From Thermobifida fusca NBRC 14071 = JCM 3263 (lineage in GTDB: Bacteria > Actinomycetota > Actinomycetes > Streptosporangiales > Streptosporangiaceae), in the NCBI RefSeq assembly GCF_001592045.1, contig NZ_BCWB01000021.1:1-64000 (forward strand): a stretch of 64,000 nucleotides of DNA, in the 5' to 3' direction. The translations under genes were made by a program, and so were the position numbers. Below, one piece after another: positions 41,031 to 50,356 of the stretch. The first letter of the stretch is position 1; the number at the start of each line of letters is the position of its first letter. The notes under the pieces are model-generated. The model was not told the DNA's origin and did not search any database. It was given only the letters and a program-made list of their open reading frames with translations.

Positions 41031-43595
41031 ATGTCTGTTTCCGTCCCTCGTGTACGGCGGTGGCTGCTCGGCATCCTCGCCGCCGTCCTCGCTGTCGCTC
41101 TCATCACTGCTGGGCTCGCGGTCTGGACAGTGCGGCGTTCTTTCCCCCAGGTTTCCGGGGAACTGGAGCTTCCCGCGCTGAGTGCACCCGTCACCGTGTA
41201 CCGCGACGAGTACGGCATCACCCACCTGTATGCCGACACCCCGGAGGACCTGTTCACCGCCCAGGGCTATGTCCATGCCCAGGACCGCTTCTGGTCCATG
41301 GACTTCAACCGCCACGTCACCGCGGGACGTCTTGCCGAACTGTTCGGTGCCGACCAGGTCCCCACCGACGCCTACCTGCGCACCATGGGCTGGCGCCGCG
41401 TTGCCGAAGCCGAATACGACCTCCTGGCGGAGGAGACCCGGCGCTACCTGGACGCCTACGCCGAAGGCGTCAACGCCTACCTCGAGGGAAAATCCGCCAC
41501 CGAGGTGAGCTTGGAATACGCGGTGCTGGCGGCCACTAACAGCGAGTACGAGATTGAGCCGTGGAGCGCCGTCGACAGCCTGGCCTGGCTCAAAGCGATG
41601 GCGTGGGACCTTGCAGGCAACATGCACGACGAGATCGCCCGTGCCTCGCTGCTGGCTCGCGGCCTGCCCCGGGAACAGGTCGAGGAGCTCTACCCGGCCT
41701 ACCCGGAGGAGCAGCACGCCCCCATCCTCGCCGGCGGCCGGGTCCGCGACGGAAAGTTCGTCCTCGACTCCGACGAGGCGGAGCAGCGCGACGAGGACGC
41801 TGCCGACATCCCCGCCACCGCTGCGGTGCGCGCGCTGGCCGGGCTGCAGGAACCGCTGGAAGCGATCCCGCGCACTTTCGGTCCTGCCTCCTCCGACCTG
41901 GGCTCCAACTCTTGGGTGGTGTCCGGCGAGCACACTGCCTCAGGGCTGCCGCTGCTCGCCAACGACCCCCACTTGGGCGCGGTGATGCCGTCCATCTGGT
42001 ACCAGATGGGCTTGCACTGCACCACCGTCGACGAATCCTGTCCGTTCGACGTCACCGGGTTCACCTTTCCCGGCCTGACGGGGGTGGTCATCGGCGCGAA
42101 CGACACGATCGCCTGGGGGTTCACCAACCTCGGCCCCGACGTGATCGACCTGTACCTGGAGAAGCTCGACGGAGACTCCGCGATCGTCGACGGCGCCCCC
42201 GAACCGTTGGAGACCCGCACCGAGACCATTCGGGTTGCGGGCGGCGACGATGTCGAGATCACCGTCCGGTCGTCCCGCCACGGTCCGCTGCTGTCCGACC
42301 CGGAGCTCGGCGCGCAACTACGCACGTTCGCCGCCAAGGCGCCGGTCACTCCCGAAGGGGAGCCTGCCGAGACCGCCCAGGACGGCGACTATGCGGTCGC
42401 CATCAGTTGGACCGCGCTCACCCCGGGGCGGACCGCAGACGCGATCTTCCTACTCAACCGGGCCCGCACGTTCGACGAGTTCCGGGAGGCGGCGCGCACT
42501 TTCGAGGTTCCCGCCCAGAACCTCATTTACGCGGATACTTCCGGGAACATCGGCTACCAGGCCCCGGGGAAGATCCCGGTGCGGGGGAAGGGTGACGGCC
42601 GCTGGCCGGCACCGGGGTGGGACTCCGACTACGACTGGAAGGAGTATCTGCCTTTCGAGGAGCTGCCCACCGTCGTCAACCCTGATTCGGGGTTCATTGT
42701 CACCGCCAACCAGGCGGTGGTGGACTCCGGGTACCCGCACCTGCTCACCACGGACTGGGACTACGGCTACCGTTCCCAGCGGGTCGTCACGCTGCTGGAA
42801 GCTGCGATCGCAGACGGCGGCCTGACCGTCGAGGACATGGTGGACATCCAGTTGGACAACGAGAACAGCGGGGCGCGGGCCCTCGTCCCCTACTTGGTAG
42901 AAGTGGACGTGGAGGGGGCTGCCGCGCAGGCCCAGGAGCTGCTCGCCGGCTGGGACTTCCAGCAGGACGCTGACTCGGCTGCCGCGGCGTTCTACAACGC
43001 CACCTACCGCCACCTGCTGCCGCTGGTCTTCGACGAACTGGGCGCCAACCCGAAGATCGAGGCGTCACAGGCCTGGCTGCTCTTGACTTCCCTCGTGGAG
43101 TCTCCCGAATCCGAGTGGTGGCGCGGCGAGGAGGTCTCCAGCCGGGATGAAGCGCTGCGCGTGGCGATGGAGCGGGCCGCCGCGGAGCTGACTGAGCTGC
43201 TCGGCGAGGACGTGGCTGCCTGGCGGTGGGGTGACCTGCACACGCTCACCGTCCGCAACGCGTCCTTCGGGGAATCCGGTATCGCCGCGGTGGAGTGGTT
43301 GTTCAACCGGGGCCCGGTCGCGACGGGCGGGGGTTCCAGTGTCGTCAACGCCACCGGCTGGGACCCGGCCCAGGGGTACGAGGTCACCACGGTGCCGTCG
43401 ATGCGCATGGTGGTGGACTTGGCGGACGTGGACAACTCCCAGTGGATCAACCTGACCGGCAACTCGGGGCATGCGTTCCACCCCCACTATGCCGACCAGC
43501 TCGAGCTGTGGGCTGCGGGGACGATGCTTCCCATGCGGATGACCCGGAGCGCCGTGGAGGAGGCGGCTGAGCACACCCTCGTCTTGCGTCCCTGA
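41031..43595 (+). CDS. Penicillin acylase family Ntn-hydrolase
   Basis: 854-residue precursor of an N-terminal-nucleophile amidase. A basic N-terminus and one hydrophobic stretch (LLGILAAVLAVALITAGLAVW) give a signal anchor. The alpha part starts PVTVYRDEYGITHLYADTPEDLFTAQGYVHAQDRFWSMD, typical of the family. Self-cleavage should occur before Ser292 in DLGSNSWVV, freeing the Ser nucleophile of the beta chain. Later blocks include ANDPHLGAVMPSIWYQMG, GFTFPGLTGVVIGANDTIAWG and ASFGESGIAAVEWLFNRG. Such enzymes hydrolyse acyl-homoserine lactones, penicillins or lipopeptides; the substrate is unknown here. Isolated gene, divergent from the beta-helix protein. Confidence 0.92.
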   Translation: MSVSVPRVRRWLLGILAAVLAVALITAGLAVWTVRRSFPQVSGELELPALSAPVTVYRDEYGITHLYADTPEDLFTAQGYVHAQDRFWSMDFNRHVTAGRLAELFGADQVPTDAYLRTMGWRRVAEAEYDLLAEETRRYLDAYAEGVNAYLEGKSATEVSLEYAVLAATNSEYEIEPWSAVDSLAWLKAMAWDLAGNMHDEIARASLLARGLPREQVEELYPAYPEEQHAPILAGGRVRDGKFVLDSDEAEQRDEDAADIPATAAVRALAGLQEPLEAIPRTFGPASSDLGSNSWVVSGEHTASGLPLLANDPHLGAVMPSIWYQMGLHCTTVDESCPFDVTGFTFPGLTGVVIGANDTIAWGFTNLGPDVIDLYLEKLDGDSAIVDGAPEPLETRTETIRVAGGDDVEITVRSSRHGPLLSDPELGAQLRTFAAKAPVTPEGEPAETAQDGDYAVAISWTALTPGRTADAIFLLNRARTFDEFREAARTFEVPAQNLIYADTSGNIGYQAPGKIPVRGKGDGRWPAPGWDSDYDWKEYLPFEELPTVVNPDSGFIVTANQAVVDSGYPHLLTTDWDYGYRSQRVVTLLEAAIADGGLTVEDMVDIQLDNENSGARALVPYLVEVDVEGAAAQAQELLAGWDFQQDADSAAAAFYNATYRHLLPLVFDELGANPKIEASQAWLLLTSLVESPESEWWRGEEVSSRDEALRVAMERAAAELTELLGEDVAAWRWGDLHTLTVRNASFGESGIAAVEWLFNRGPVATGGGSSVVNATGWDPAQGYEVTTVPSMRMVVDLADVDNSQWINLTGNSGHAFHPHYADQLELWAAGTMLPMRMTRSAVEEAAEHTLVLRP

Positions 43596-43615
43596 TCCAC
43601 CATCGGTTGTGGCGA

Positions 43616-43653
43616 GGCGGGGTGCCGCGCGGAGCAGGCAGCGGCACCCCGCC
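43616..43653. terminator. Hairpin between convergent acylase and methyltransferase genes
   Basis: A perfect 13-bp stem (GGCGGGGTGCCGC, 43616-43628, complement at 43641-43653), beginning 21 nt after the acylase stop codon. It can serve both strands. Confidence 0.65.
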
Positions 43654-43705
43654 CGGTACGGGCCGGGGTTCTACCCTGGTCGGAGGTCCGAGGACGGCCG
43701 GGAAC

Positions 43706-44539
43706 CTACGGTTTGCGGGCCAGTCCTCCGGCGAGCAGGTGGTGGGTGGTGCTGTCGGTGGGGGTTTCGGCGTCCGGACGCCACTCGTTGGCGGCGACCA
43801 CCCCCGGTTCGAGCACGTCCATTCCTTCGAAGAACCGCTCGATCTGCTCCTTGGTGCGGAACCAGCCGCTGCCCAGGCCACCTTCGAGCAGCGCCTGTTC
43901 GACTTCGCGGCAGACCGGGTCACCGGAGTCGTAGAAGTGGGTGATCAGCATGTAGCTGCCAGAGCTGATGCGGTCCCGAATCTTCCGGGACAGCGCCCAC
44001 GGGTCGTCGGAGTCGTCGAAGTGATGCAGGATCGACGCCAGGAACACCGCGACCGGCTGGTCGAAGTCCAGCAGGGCACGCACTTCGGGGTTGTCGAAGA
44101 TTCCGTCCGGGTGGCGCAGGTCTGCTTGGACAACAGTGGTGGTGACTTCGTCGGCGAGCAGGGCACGGCCGTGGGCGAGGACCACCGGGTCGTTGTCGAT
44201 GTAGACGACGCGCACTTCCGGGTCGATCTCGTGCGCGATTTCGTGCACATTTCCGGCGGTGGGCAGGCCGGAGCCGATGTCGAGGAACTGGCGGACACCG
44301 GCACGGACCAATTCCCGGGTGGCACGGCGCAGCAGCATGCGGCTTTCCCGGCCCAATTGTTTGCCCTGGGGGAAGACCTTCTCCACGGCGGCCGCAGCGG
44401 CCCGGTCGGCGGGGAAGTTGTCCTTCCCGCCGAGGAAGTAGTCGTAGACGCGGGCGATGCTGGGGACTTCGGGGTTGATCTCAGCGGGGAGGTTGGTGGG
44501 ATCGGGTGCCTGCGTTTTCATCCAGGATTCACTGGCCAT
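43706..44539 (-). CDS. DUF574-type SAM-dependent methyltransferase
   Basis: 277 residues, member of the actinobacteria-specific Methyltransf_19 (DUF574) family. The N-terminal block PSIARVYDYFLGGKDNFPADR is diagnostic. The SAM site is QFLDIGSGLPTAGNVHEIAHE with the acidic VVYIDNDPVVLAH. Further blocks are PVAVFLASILHHFDDSDDP and YMLITHFYDSG. Substrates of the family are unknown; genomes of Streptomyces and relatives hold many paralogues, several near conservons. ATG 44539. Confidence 0.9.
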   Translation of the reverse strand: MASESWMKTQAPDPTNLPAEINPEVPSIARVYDYFLGGKDNFPADRAAAAAVEKVFPQGKQLGRESRMLLRRATRELVRAGVRQFLDIGSGLPTAGNVHEIAHEIDPEVRVVYIDNDPVVLAHGRALLADEVTTTVVQADLRHPDGIFDNPEVRALLDFDQPVAVFLASILHHFDDSDDPWALSRKIRDRISSGSYMLITHFYDSGDPVCREVEQALLEGGLGSGWFRTKEQIERFFEGMDVLEPGVVAANEWRPDAETPTDSTTHHLLAGGLARKP

Positions 44540-44695
44540 GGAACCGCTCTTTCACCTGAGGGAACCGCTGGGTAACAAGGGTTGTCGAGATCATCAAACC
44601 ACAGGAATGGCCAGGTAATGTCCGTGTTTCCCGAAATTGATCCCCGCCAGACAATAAAAGCGACAAATGCCCTGTTTTAGGACAATTTCTCGGGG

Positions 44696-45397
44696 TTAGT
44701 TCCGCGGTGATTCCAAGGCCGCGCGGACCCGTGCCAGCACTTCTTCGTGGGACGCCCCCGCTGGGTAGACCGCCACAAGCACCGCACGGTCCCCCCGCTC
44801 ATCCGACCGCTGCTCACCGCTGCGGCGTAGTGCGGGCGCCATCATGTCCACGACGAACGCCAAGGCCTGGTCGAGCCGCTCCAGCGGCGAAGGCGACGTG
44901 ACTTCCGGAGCGCGCAGCCACATCCGTAGCACATGGTTGTGCGCGGCAATTACTGCCGCAGCCACTACTTCCGCGGCGAGCACCCGCGACTCGTCACTGT
45001 GCCCGCCGGTCAGGTGCTGGGTGAAGAGCGACTGGTAGCGCGCCGTCATTGCGATTTCGCGGTCCCGTAGCGCAGGACGGGTCCGCACCAGGCGATAGCG
45101 GCGCACGGCCAGGTCGGGCTGGCTGGTGTAGGAGCGGAGCACCATGCGCGCCGCCGAGCACACGGCGCTCACTGGGTCTTCGGGCGAGGAGGCGAGATGG
45201 GTGCGCACCGCCTCCACCAGCTCTTCTTGGTCAGCGAAGAGCAGGTCGTCTTTAGACCCGAAGCGCCGAAACAGGGTGCTGCGGCTCACTCCGGCGGCGA
45301 CCGCGACGTCGTCCATCGTGGTCGCTTCGAAGCCTTTCTCGTCGAATAGTCGCAGCGCCGCGGCAACAACCCCGCGGCCCTCCGTACGCCCCGCCAT
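44696..45397 (-). CDS. TetR-family transcriptional regulator
   Basis: 233 residues from ATG 45397, preceded by AGGAGAGGTG; the frame is open further upstream but without a ribosome site. The helix-turn-helix is in TTMDDVAVAAGVSRSTLFRRFGSKDDL (about residues 25-51), after ALRLFDEKGFEA. The C-terminal ligand domain is helical. It is divergent from the acyl-CoA dehydrogenase, with a palindrome between them that covers a -35 hexamer, so it most likely represses that gene in response to an acyl-CoA or related ligand. Confidence 0.9.
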   Translation of the reverse strand: MAGRTEGRGVVAAALRLFDEKGFEATTMDDVAVAAGVSRSTLFRRFGSKDDLLFADQEELVEAVRTHLASSPEDPVSAVCSAARMVLRSYTSQPDLAVRRYRLVRTRPALRDREIAMTARYQSLFTQHLTGGHSDESRVLAAEVVAAAVIAAHNHVLRMWLRAPEVTSPSPLERLDQALAFVVDMMAPALRRSGEQRSDERGDRAVLVAVYPAGASHEEVLARVRAALESPRN

Positions 45398-45472
45398 CAC
45401 CTCTCCTCGCACTCGTTCGACCCCTGGGAACCGCCGCCCCATTCTGCCCGCATGACTACCTATCCCCCATAC

Positions 45473-45507
45473 TGACACTTAGTTCCGTTTATTGACACTT
45501 AGTGTCA
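45473..45507. promoter_or_regulatory. TetR operator over the acyl-CoA dehydrogenase promoter
   Basis: TGACACT-T-AGTGTCA (45493-45507) is a perfect 7-1-7 inverted repeat, preceded 20 nt upstream by a half-site TGACACTTAG (45473). TTGACA at 45492 is a consensus -35 element inside the operator. The 20-nt spacing puts both sites on one helix face. Confidence 0.7.
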
Positions 45508-45539
45508 TACTGGGGATGTTCGCGACGCTAGGAGACCCC

Positions 45540-46697
45540 ATGAGTGACTTCGACCTCTACCGGCCCACCGAGGAGCACGAAGCCCTCCGCGAAGCCATCC
45601 GCTCCGTCGCTGAAGACAAGATCGCCCCGCACGCGGCCGACGTCGACGAGCAGTCCCGCTTCCCGCAGGAGGCCTACGAGGCGCTGCGCGCCAGCGACTT
45701 CCACGCTCCCCACGTCGCGGAGGAGTACGGCGGTGTTGGCGCAGACGCGCTGGCGACCTGCATCGTCATTGAGGAGATCGCCCGGGTGTGCGCCTCCTCT
45801 TCCCTCATCCCCGCGGTCAACAAGCTCGGCTCGATGCCGCTGATCCTCTCCGGATCTGACGAGGTGAAGCAGCGCTACCTGCCCGAACTGGCATCTGGCG
45901 AGGCGATGTTCTCCTACGGGCTCTCCGAGCGCGAGGCGGGATCCGACACCGCGAGCATGCGCACCCGTGCCGTCCGCGACGGCGACGACTGGATCCTCAA
46001 CGGCCAGAAGTCGTGGATCACGAACGCCGGAATCTCCAAGTACTACACGGTGATGGCGGTCACCGACCCGGACGGGCCGCGCGGACGCAACATCAGCGCT
46101 TTCGTCGTCCACATCGACGATCCCGGGTTCTCTTTTGGAGAACCGGAACGCAAGCTCGGCATCAAAGGTTCGCCCACGCGCGAACTGATCTTCGACAATG
46201 TCCGTATCCCCGGCGACCGCCTGGTGGGCAAGGTCGGGGAAGGACTGCGTACCGCGCTGCGCACCCTCGACCACACCCGCGTCACCATTGGCGCCCAGGC
46301 TGTGGGCATCGCCCAGGGGGCGCTCGACTACGCCCTGGGCTATGTCAAGGAGCGCAAGCAGTTCGGCAAGGCCATCGCCGACTTCCAAGGCATCCAGTTC
46401 ATGCTCGCCGACATGGCCATGAAGCTGGAAGCGGCCCGCCAGATGGTTTACGTCGCTGCCGCCAAGTCCGAGCGCGACGACGCCGACCTCTCCTTCTACG
46501 GTGCCGCCGCTAAATGCTTCGCCTCGGATGTGGCAATGGAGATCACCACTGACGCGGTGCAACTACTCGGCGGCTACGGCTACACCCGGGACTACCCGGT
46601 CGAGCGGATGATGCGCGACGCCAAGATCACCCAGATCTACGAGGGCACCAACCAGATCCAGCGGGTGGTCATGGCCCGGCAGCTCTTGAAGAAGTGA
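45540..46697 (+). CDS. Acyl-CoA dehydrogenase
   Basis: 385-residue FAD-dependent dehydrogenase of beta-oxidation or branched-chain acyl-CoA breakdown, introducing a 2,3-double bond and passing electrons to ETF. ATG 45540 has AGGAG 5 nt upstream. N-terminal helical domain; middle domain YGLSEREAGSDTASMRTRAV and WILNGQKSWITNAG, both family signatures. The C-terminal domain has QLLGGYGYTRDYPVERMMRDAKI and the catalytic Glu in IYEGTNQIQR. The chain-length class cannot be fixed by eye. Regulated by the divergent TetR protein, judging from the operator between them. Confidence 0.94.
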   Translation: MSDFDLYRPTEEHEALREAIRSVAEDKIAPHAADVDEQSRFPQEAYEALRASDFHAPHVAEEYGGVGADALATCIVIEEIARVCASSSLIPAVNKLGSMPLILSGSDEVKQRYLPELASGEAMFSYGLSEREAGSDTASMRTRAVRDGDDWILNGQKSWITNAGISKYYTVMAVTDPDGPRGRNISAFVVHIDDPGFSFGEPERKLGIKGSPTRELIFDNVRIPGDRLVGKVGEGLRTALRTLDHTRVTIGAQAVGIAQGALDYALGYVKERKQFGKAIADFQGIQFMLADMAMKLEAARQMVYVAAAKSERDDADLSFYGAAAKCFASDVAMEITTDAVQLLGGYGYTRDYPVERMMRDAKITQIYEGTNQIQRVVMARQLLKK

Positions 46698-46745
46698 GCG
46701 AGCAGCGCTGGCGAGGCCAGTGCTGCTGACCGGAGGATCCGTTTG

Positions 46746-46781
46746 CGCCCCTCGGAGCCCAGCTCCGAGGGGCGTTTCCTT
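46746..46781 (+). terminator. Terminator of the acyl-CoA dehydrogenase gene
   Basis: A perfect 13-bp stem (CGCCCCTCGGAGC, 46746-46758, complement at 46762-46774) with a 3-nt loop, then TTTCCTT. Confidence 0.75.
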
Positions 46782-46950
46782 GGCACGGCCCGCCCGCGGT
46801 CCCCGGTCCCCGAGGCCGTCTCTTACCGATGGTCGAGCGTGCCTGGCTCTCGAGACGGTGAGCTGCCGCTGACCTTGCGGTGAGTTTTCCGATTATCAGC
46901 CGACATTGTCGGGGCGGATTATTCACAATAGAGAATTCCGTCCCTTTTTT

Positions 46951-47146
46951 ATGTCGTGTGAGGTGCGCATGCCCAGCGGTGAGCGGTACTGGGTCCGCGG
47001 CTATCGGCGCAGAGACGGAAGCTATGTCCGAGGGCACTACCGCAGGTATCCACGGTCGCGTTCGACATCCGATCCGGGGAAGGCTGTCTTTGGGCCGTGG
47101 TTGTTCTGCTGATCCTTGTGGGGCTAGGGATTATGACGCTCGTCTA
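46951..47146 (+). pseudogene. Small membrane protein gene apparently broken by a frameshift
   Basis: The frame from ATG 46951 (or 46969) encodes MPSGERYWVRGYRRRDGSYV followed by RGHYRR. The RRDG(S/T)YVRGHxR motif is common in small actinobacterial proteins. That frame ends at TGA 47110-47112 after an unremarkable tail. In the -1 frame, from about 47080, the sequence encodes a clear membrane helix (CLWAVVVLLILVGLGIMTLV) ending at TAG 47144-47146. Joining the two would give a normal small protein with a basic head and a membrane tail. A one-base change around the GGGGAAGG run (about 47077) would explain it. It may instead be chance, or a sequencing error. Confidence 0.4.
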
Positions 47147-48035
47147 GCCCGCAAAACTCACCCCGGATGGAATGGTGATCGAAACCCCTTGGGGCGACCT
47201 ACTCCTGTCAGCCTGCTCGACAAACGGTGGAGAGAACAGCAACATCCGCCCTTCGGAGCATTGTTTCCGAAGGGCTTTTCCGTTGCATCCTCGCAGCGAC
47301 ACCCTGCGGACCATCCGGTGCATGGGCAGCGTATTCACTGTTCAGGACGAGTGGTAGGAGAGATGCTCCTGTCGCACCGGGCTGCGCGTATGCTCTCCTC
47401 CCGTGCACTCCCCTGGCTCCAGCACAGTACGGCGATCGGGAGAGGAATCGCGATGACGCGGCTGCGCGAACCGCTTCTCTCACCGATGTGCTTCCCCCAC
47501 CAGAACCACTCTCTTCTCTCCTGCAGAGCAGCCCGGAAATCTGCAGCAGAATCCTCATACTCTCCTTTCCCGCCGACCGAAATCCGTTATCACCAACTCC
47601 AGCAGTTCCACATTTCCATAAAAGGAAACCCATCACTAGTGATGTGGTATTGGCGCTGGCGAATAATCTTTTCCCCGGCTCTCTCCTGCAGCAGTGTTAC
47701 AGGAAATCCAGAGATCTTGCTGGGCGAGCGGAAAATCCGGTTTTGCTCTCCTCTGCACTTCAGCGGTGTCGGTGCACTCCGGCGACGGAAACGCGGCTCT
47801 CTGTCAGAATTGCCCGGCGGCTGGGGGTGCTTCGCTGCCGGAAGCGTCGATGCTCCACGCTCGTCGACCCATGGGAAAGACTGGCTGTAGCACGGGACGA
47901 ATGCGGGGCAGAAGTAGGGTCAGACCACCGTCCCGCATCTCTCGTGCGTCGTGCAGCCGCGAACTGGGCGCTCCGCTCCACATCCGCCCACTAAAGTGGC
48001 ATAGGTCACACCACCCAAGAGACTTGAGTCCCTAG
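47147..48035. other. 890-bp lower-GC stretch without a recognised gene
   Basis: GC is visibly below the flanks and no frame has convincing codon bias or a ribosome site. It contains a terminator-like hairpin (GCCCTTCGG, 47248-47256, with CCGAAGGGC, 47267-47275, then TTTTCC) and a perfect 14-bp palindrome CATCACTAGTGATG (47631-47644). It could hold remnants of genes or an unrecognised RNA. Confidence 0.45.
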
Positions 48036-48058
48036 TTTTCTGGAATGATTCCAGAAAA
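48036..48058. promoter_or_regulatory. 23-bp perfect palindrome upstream of catalase (Fur/PerR-type box)
   Basis: Arms TTTTCTGGAAT and ATTCCAGAAAA flank a single G. The core AATnATT with 7-1-7 symmetry is the pattern of Fur-family boxes, including PerR and the Streptomyces catalase regulator CatR. It lies 187 bp before the chosen start codon. No Fur-family gene is in the window. Confidence 0.7.
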
Positions 48059-48244
48059 GATATGTTGGGAAGAGGTGGGCGCCTCCCTCCGGGGAAGTGT
48101 CGGGTTGGCCCCGCACATTGGCCCAGCCGACTCTCGTCCGCTGAGGTGAGCCCCACCACGCGGGCACTGTCGCGCCACACCGGAACTTCCGGGCCGGCGC
48201 CGTCCCGATCTCTACCAGCCATATCCACGATCAAGGAGACCGAC

Positions 48245-49729
48245 TTGACCGAGACCAACGAGGCACTGTCCACTGCGAGCAACGCCACGGGCTCCACGCT
48301 CGACTCTGGTGCGCCTGCGGCTAGCGACCGCAACTCGCTGAGCGTGGGCAGCAACGGCCCGCTGCTGCTGCACGACGTACGGCTCGTTGAGACGCTCGCC
48401 CACTTCAACCGTGAGCGGGTCCCCGAGCGCAACCCGCACGCCAAGGGCGCCGGTGCCTTCGGTGTCTTCGAAACCACGGAGGACGTCTCCCAGTACACCA
48501 AGGCTGCCCTGTTCCAGAAGGGTGCCCGTACCGAGATGCTCGCCCGGTTCTCCACGGTCGCTGGTGAGCAGGGCTCCCCGGACACCTGGCGGGACGTGCG
48601 CGGTTTCGCTCTGAAGTTCTACACCTCTGAGGGCAACTACGACCTGGTCGGCAACAACACGCCGATCTTCTTCGTCCGCGACCCGATGAAGTTCCCGCAC
48701 TTCATCCGCTCCCAGAAGCGGATGCCGGACACGGGTCTGCGCGACAACAACATGCAGTGGGACTTCTGGACCCTCAACCCGGAGACCGCCCACCAGGTCA
48801 CCTACCTCATGGGTGACCGCGGCCTGCCGCGGACCTGGCGCCACATGAACGGCTACGGTTCGCACACCTACATGTGGATCAACGCCAAGGGCGAGAAGTT
48901 CTGGGTCAAGTACCACTTCAAAACCGACCAGGGCATCGAGAACATGACCAACGAGGAAGCCGAGCGTCTCGCCGGTGTGGACGCCGACTTCCACCGTCGT
49001 GACCTGGTCGAGGCCATCGAACGCGGGGACTACCCGAGCTGGACCCTCTACGTGCAGGTCATGCCGTACGAGGACGCCAAGACCTACCGGTTCAACCCGT
49101 TCGACCTGACCAAGGTCTGGCCGCACAGCGACTACCCGCTCATCAAGGTCGGCAAGATGACCTTGAACCGCAACCCGGAGAACTTCTTCGCCGAGATCGA
49201 GCAGGCCGCGTTCGCGCCGTCGAACCTGGTCCCGGGTATCGGCGTCTCCCCGGACAAGATGCTGCTGGGCCGCGTCTTCGCCTACGCGGACGCCCACCGG
49301 GCCCGGATCGGCACCAACTACTTCCAGCTGCCGGTGAACAAGCCGCGGGTGAAGGTCAACTCCTACACCTTCGACGGGCACATGACCTACGAGCACTCCG
49401 GCAAGGCCCCGGTGTACGCGCCCAACTCCTACGGCCGTCCCTGGTCTGACCAGACCGGCCCGGTCGAGGACAGCTGGGAGGCCGACGGCGAGCTGGTGCG
49501 CAGCGCCTACGAGCTGCACGCTGAGGACGACGACTTCTCGCAGGCCGGCACCCTGGTCCGCGAGGTCTTCGACGACGCCCAGCGGGACCGGCTCGTGGAG
49601 ACGGTCGCCGACCACCTGTCCAAGGGTGTCGTCGAGCCGGTGCTCTCCCGGGCCTTCCAGTACTGGAAGAACATCGACGAGACCATCGGCGAGCGGATCG
49701 AGAAGCGGTACCACGAGATCGCTCGGTGA
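48245..49729 (+). CDS. Monofunctional heme catalase
   Basis: 494-residue catalase that splits H2O2 to water and O2. A TTG start at 48245 is chosen because AAGGAG lies 8 nt upstream and the family N-terminus follows. The longer frame to 48062 has no ribosome site and runs into the operator. The distal heme His is about residue 65 in [14 protein letters not shown]. The NADPH/heme-pocket block is [20 protein letters not shown], and Asn is in [15 protein letters not shown]. The proximal heme-ligand Tyr is about 347 in [14 protein letters not shown]. Length fits small-subunit catalases. A peroxide-responsive Fur-family box upstream suggests induction by oxidative stress. Confidence 0.94.
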   Translation: MTETNEALSTASNATGSTLDSGAPAASDRNSLSVGSNGPLLLHDVRLVETLAHFNRERVPERNPHAKGAGAFGVFETTEDVSQYTKAALFQKGARTEMLARFSTVAGEQGSPDTWRDVRGFALKFYTSEGNYDLVGNNTPIFFVRDPMKFPHFIRSQKRMPDTGLRDNNMQWDFWTLNPETAHQVTYLMGDRGLPRTWRHMNGYGSHTYMWINAKGEKFWVKYHFKTDQGIENMTNEEAERLAGVDADFHRRDLVEAIERGDYPSWTLYVQVMPYEDAKTYRFNPFDLTKVWPHSDYPLIKVGKMTLNRNPENFFAEIEQAAFAPSNLVPGIGVSPDKMLLGRVFAYADAHRARIGTNYFQLPVNKPRVKVNSYTFDGHMTYEHSGKAPVYAPNSYGRPWSDQTGPVEDSWEADGELVRSAYELHAEDDDFSQAGTLVREVFDDAQRDRLVETVADHLSKGVVEPVLSRAFQYWKNIDETIGERIEKRYHEIAR

Positions 49730-49770
49730 TACGCTGCTGACCAGGTGACCAGCACAGGTCAGTAGTTTCC

Positions 49771-49813
49771 GCGGTGGTGCGGGCCCCTCCCCCGTGCCAC
49801 CGCTTTTCTTGTT
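49771..49813 (+). terminator. Rho-independent terminator of catalase
   Basis: GCGGTGGTGCGGG (49771-49783) pairs with CCCGTGCCACCGC (49791-49803) with one mismatch, then TTTTCTTGTT. Confidence 0.8.
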
Positions 49814-49872
49814 CCGGCTCCAAGGGCTCTGTTTCCCGCGGAGCGGGCATGGTCTGCGGCTGCCCGGCAGGG

Positions 49873-50343
49873 TCACTCCCCCAGAGGGCTGGTGGGCGCT
49901 TTCCGTTTCGGCAGGATGCTGATCGTGCCCGACTCCTCCAAAATGGCGTAGTCGATCTGCTCCATCCGCGAAATCCCCTGGCTGCTGCGGGCGACTTCGA
50001 GGATCTCGCTTTCGTCGATGTGGTTCCTGGCCAACTGCTCGGCCAGCACCTTCCCCTGGGCGACGAGCACCACCGGCACACTCTGCGTCAGCCGGGCGAA
50101 CCAGGGGAACCGCCACCTCAGAAAGTCGGCGGTGCGTCCCACGGCGACCAGGGTGAGGATCGCCAGGGCGGCGTTGGTGACCGAATAGTCGTTGCCGAGC
50201 AGTGCCTGCTGGGTGGCTTCGGAAATCACCAACAGCAGGAGCAGATCGAATGTGGTGAGCTGCGCCATGCTGCGTTTCCCGGCGAGCCGGAAGACCACCA
50301 CCAGAATGACGTAGATCGCGACCGCACGCAGCACCGAGTCCAC
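49873..50343 (-). CDS. YetF/DUF421-family membrane protein
   Basis: 156 residues from GTG 50343 (GAGGGAG upstream). Two or three N-terminal helices include VDSVLRAVAIYVILVVVFRLAGKRSMAQLTTFDLLLLLVISEATQQALL, which covers the family signature RxxGKRxxxxLTxFDxxxxLxxG-like stretch. A small cytoplasmic alpha/beta domain then has the DUF421 strand VVLVAQGKVLAEQLARNHIDESEILEVAR. Function is not established; Bacillus relatives are spore or membrane proteins. It follows the 167-residue membrane-anchored protein by 13 nt, forming a two-gene operon. Confidence 0.85.
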   Translation of the reverse strand: MDSVLRAVAIYVILVVVFRLAGKRSMAQLTTFDLLLLLVISEATQQALLGNDYSVTNAALAILTLVAVGRTADFLRWRFPWFARLTQSVPVVLVAQGKVLAEQLARNHIDESEILEVARSSQGISRMEQIDYAILEESGTISILPKRKAPTSPLGE

Positions 50344-50356
50344 AAGCTTCTCCCTC

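Noticed and set aside
46880-47890. 336-codon plus-strand frame in the low-GC stretch
   Set aside because: No codon bias, no domain, rich in Cys/His/Ser as expected of non-coding sequence.
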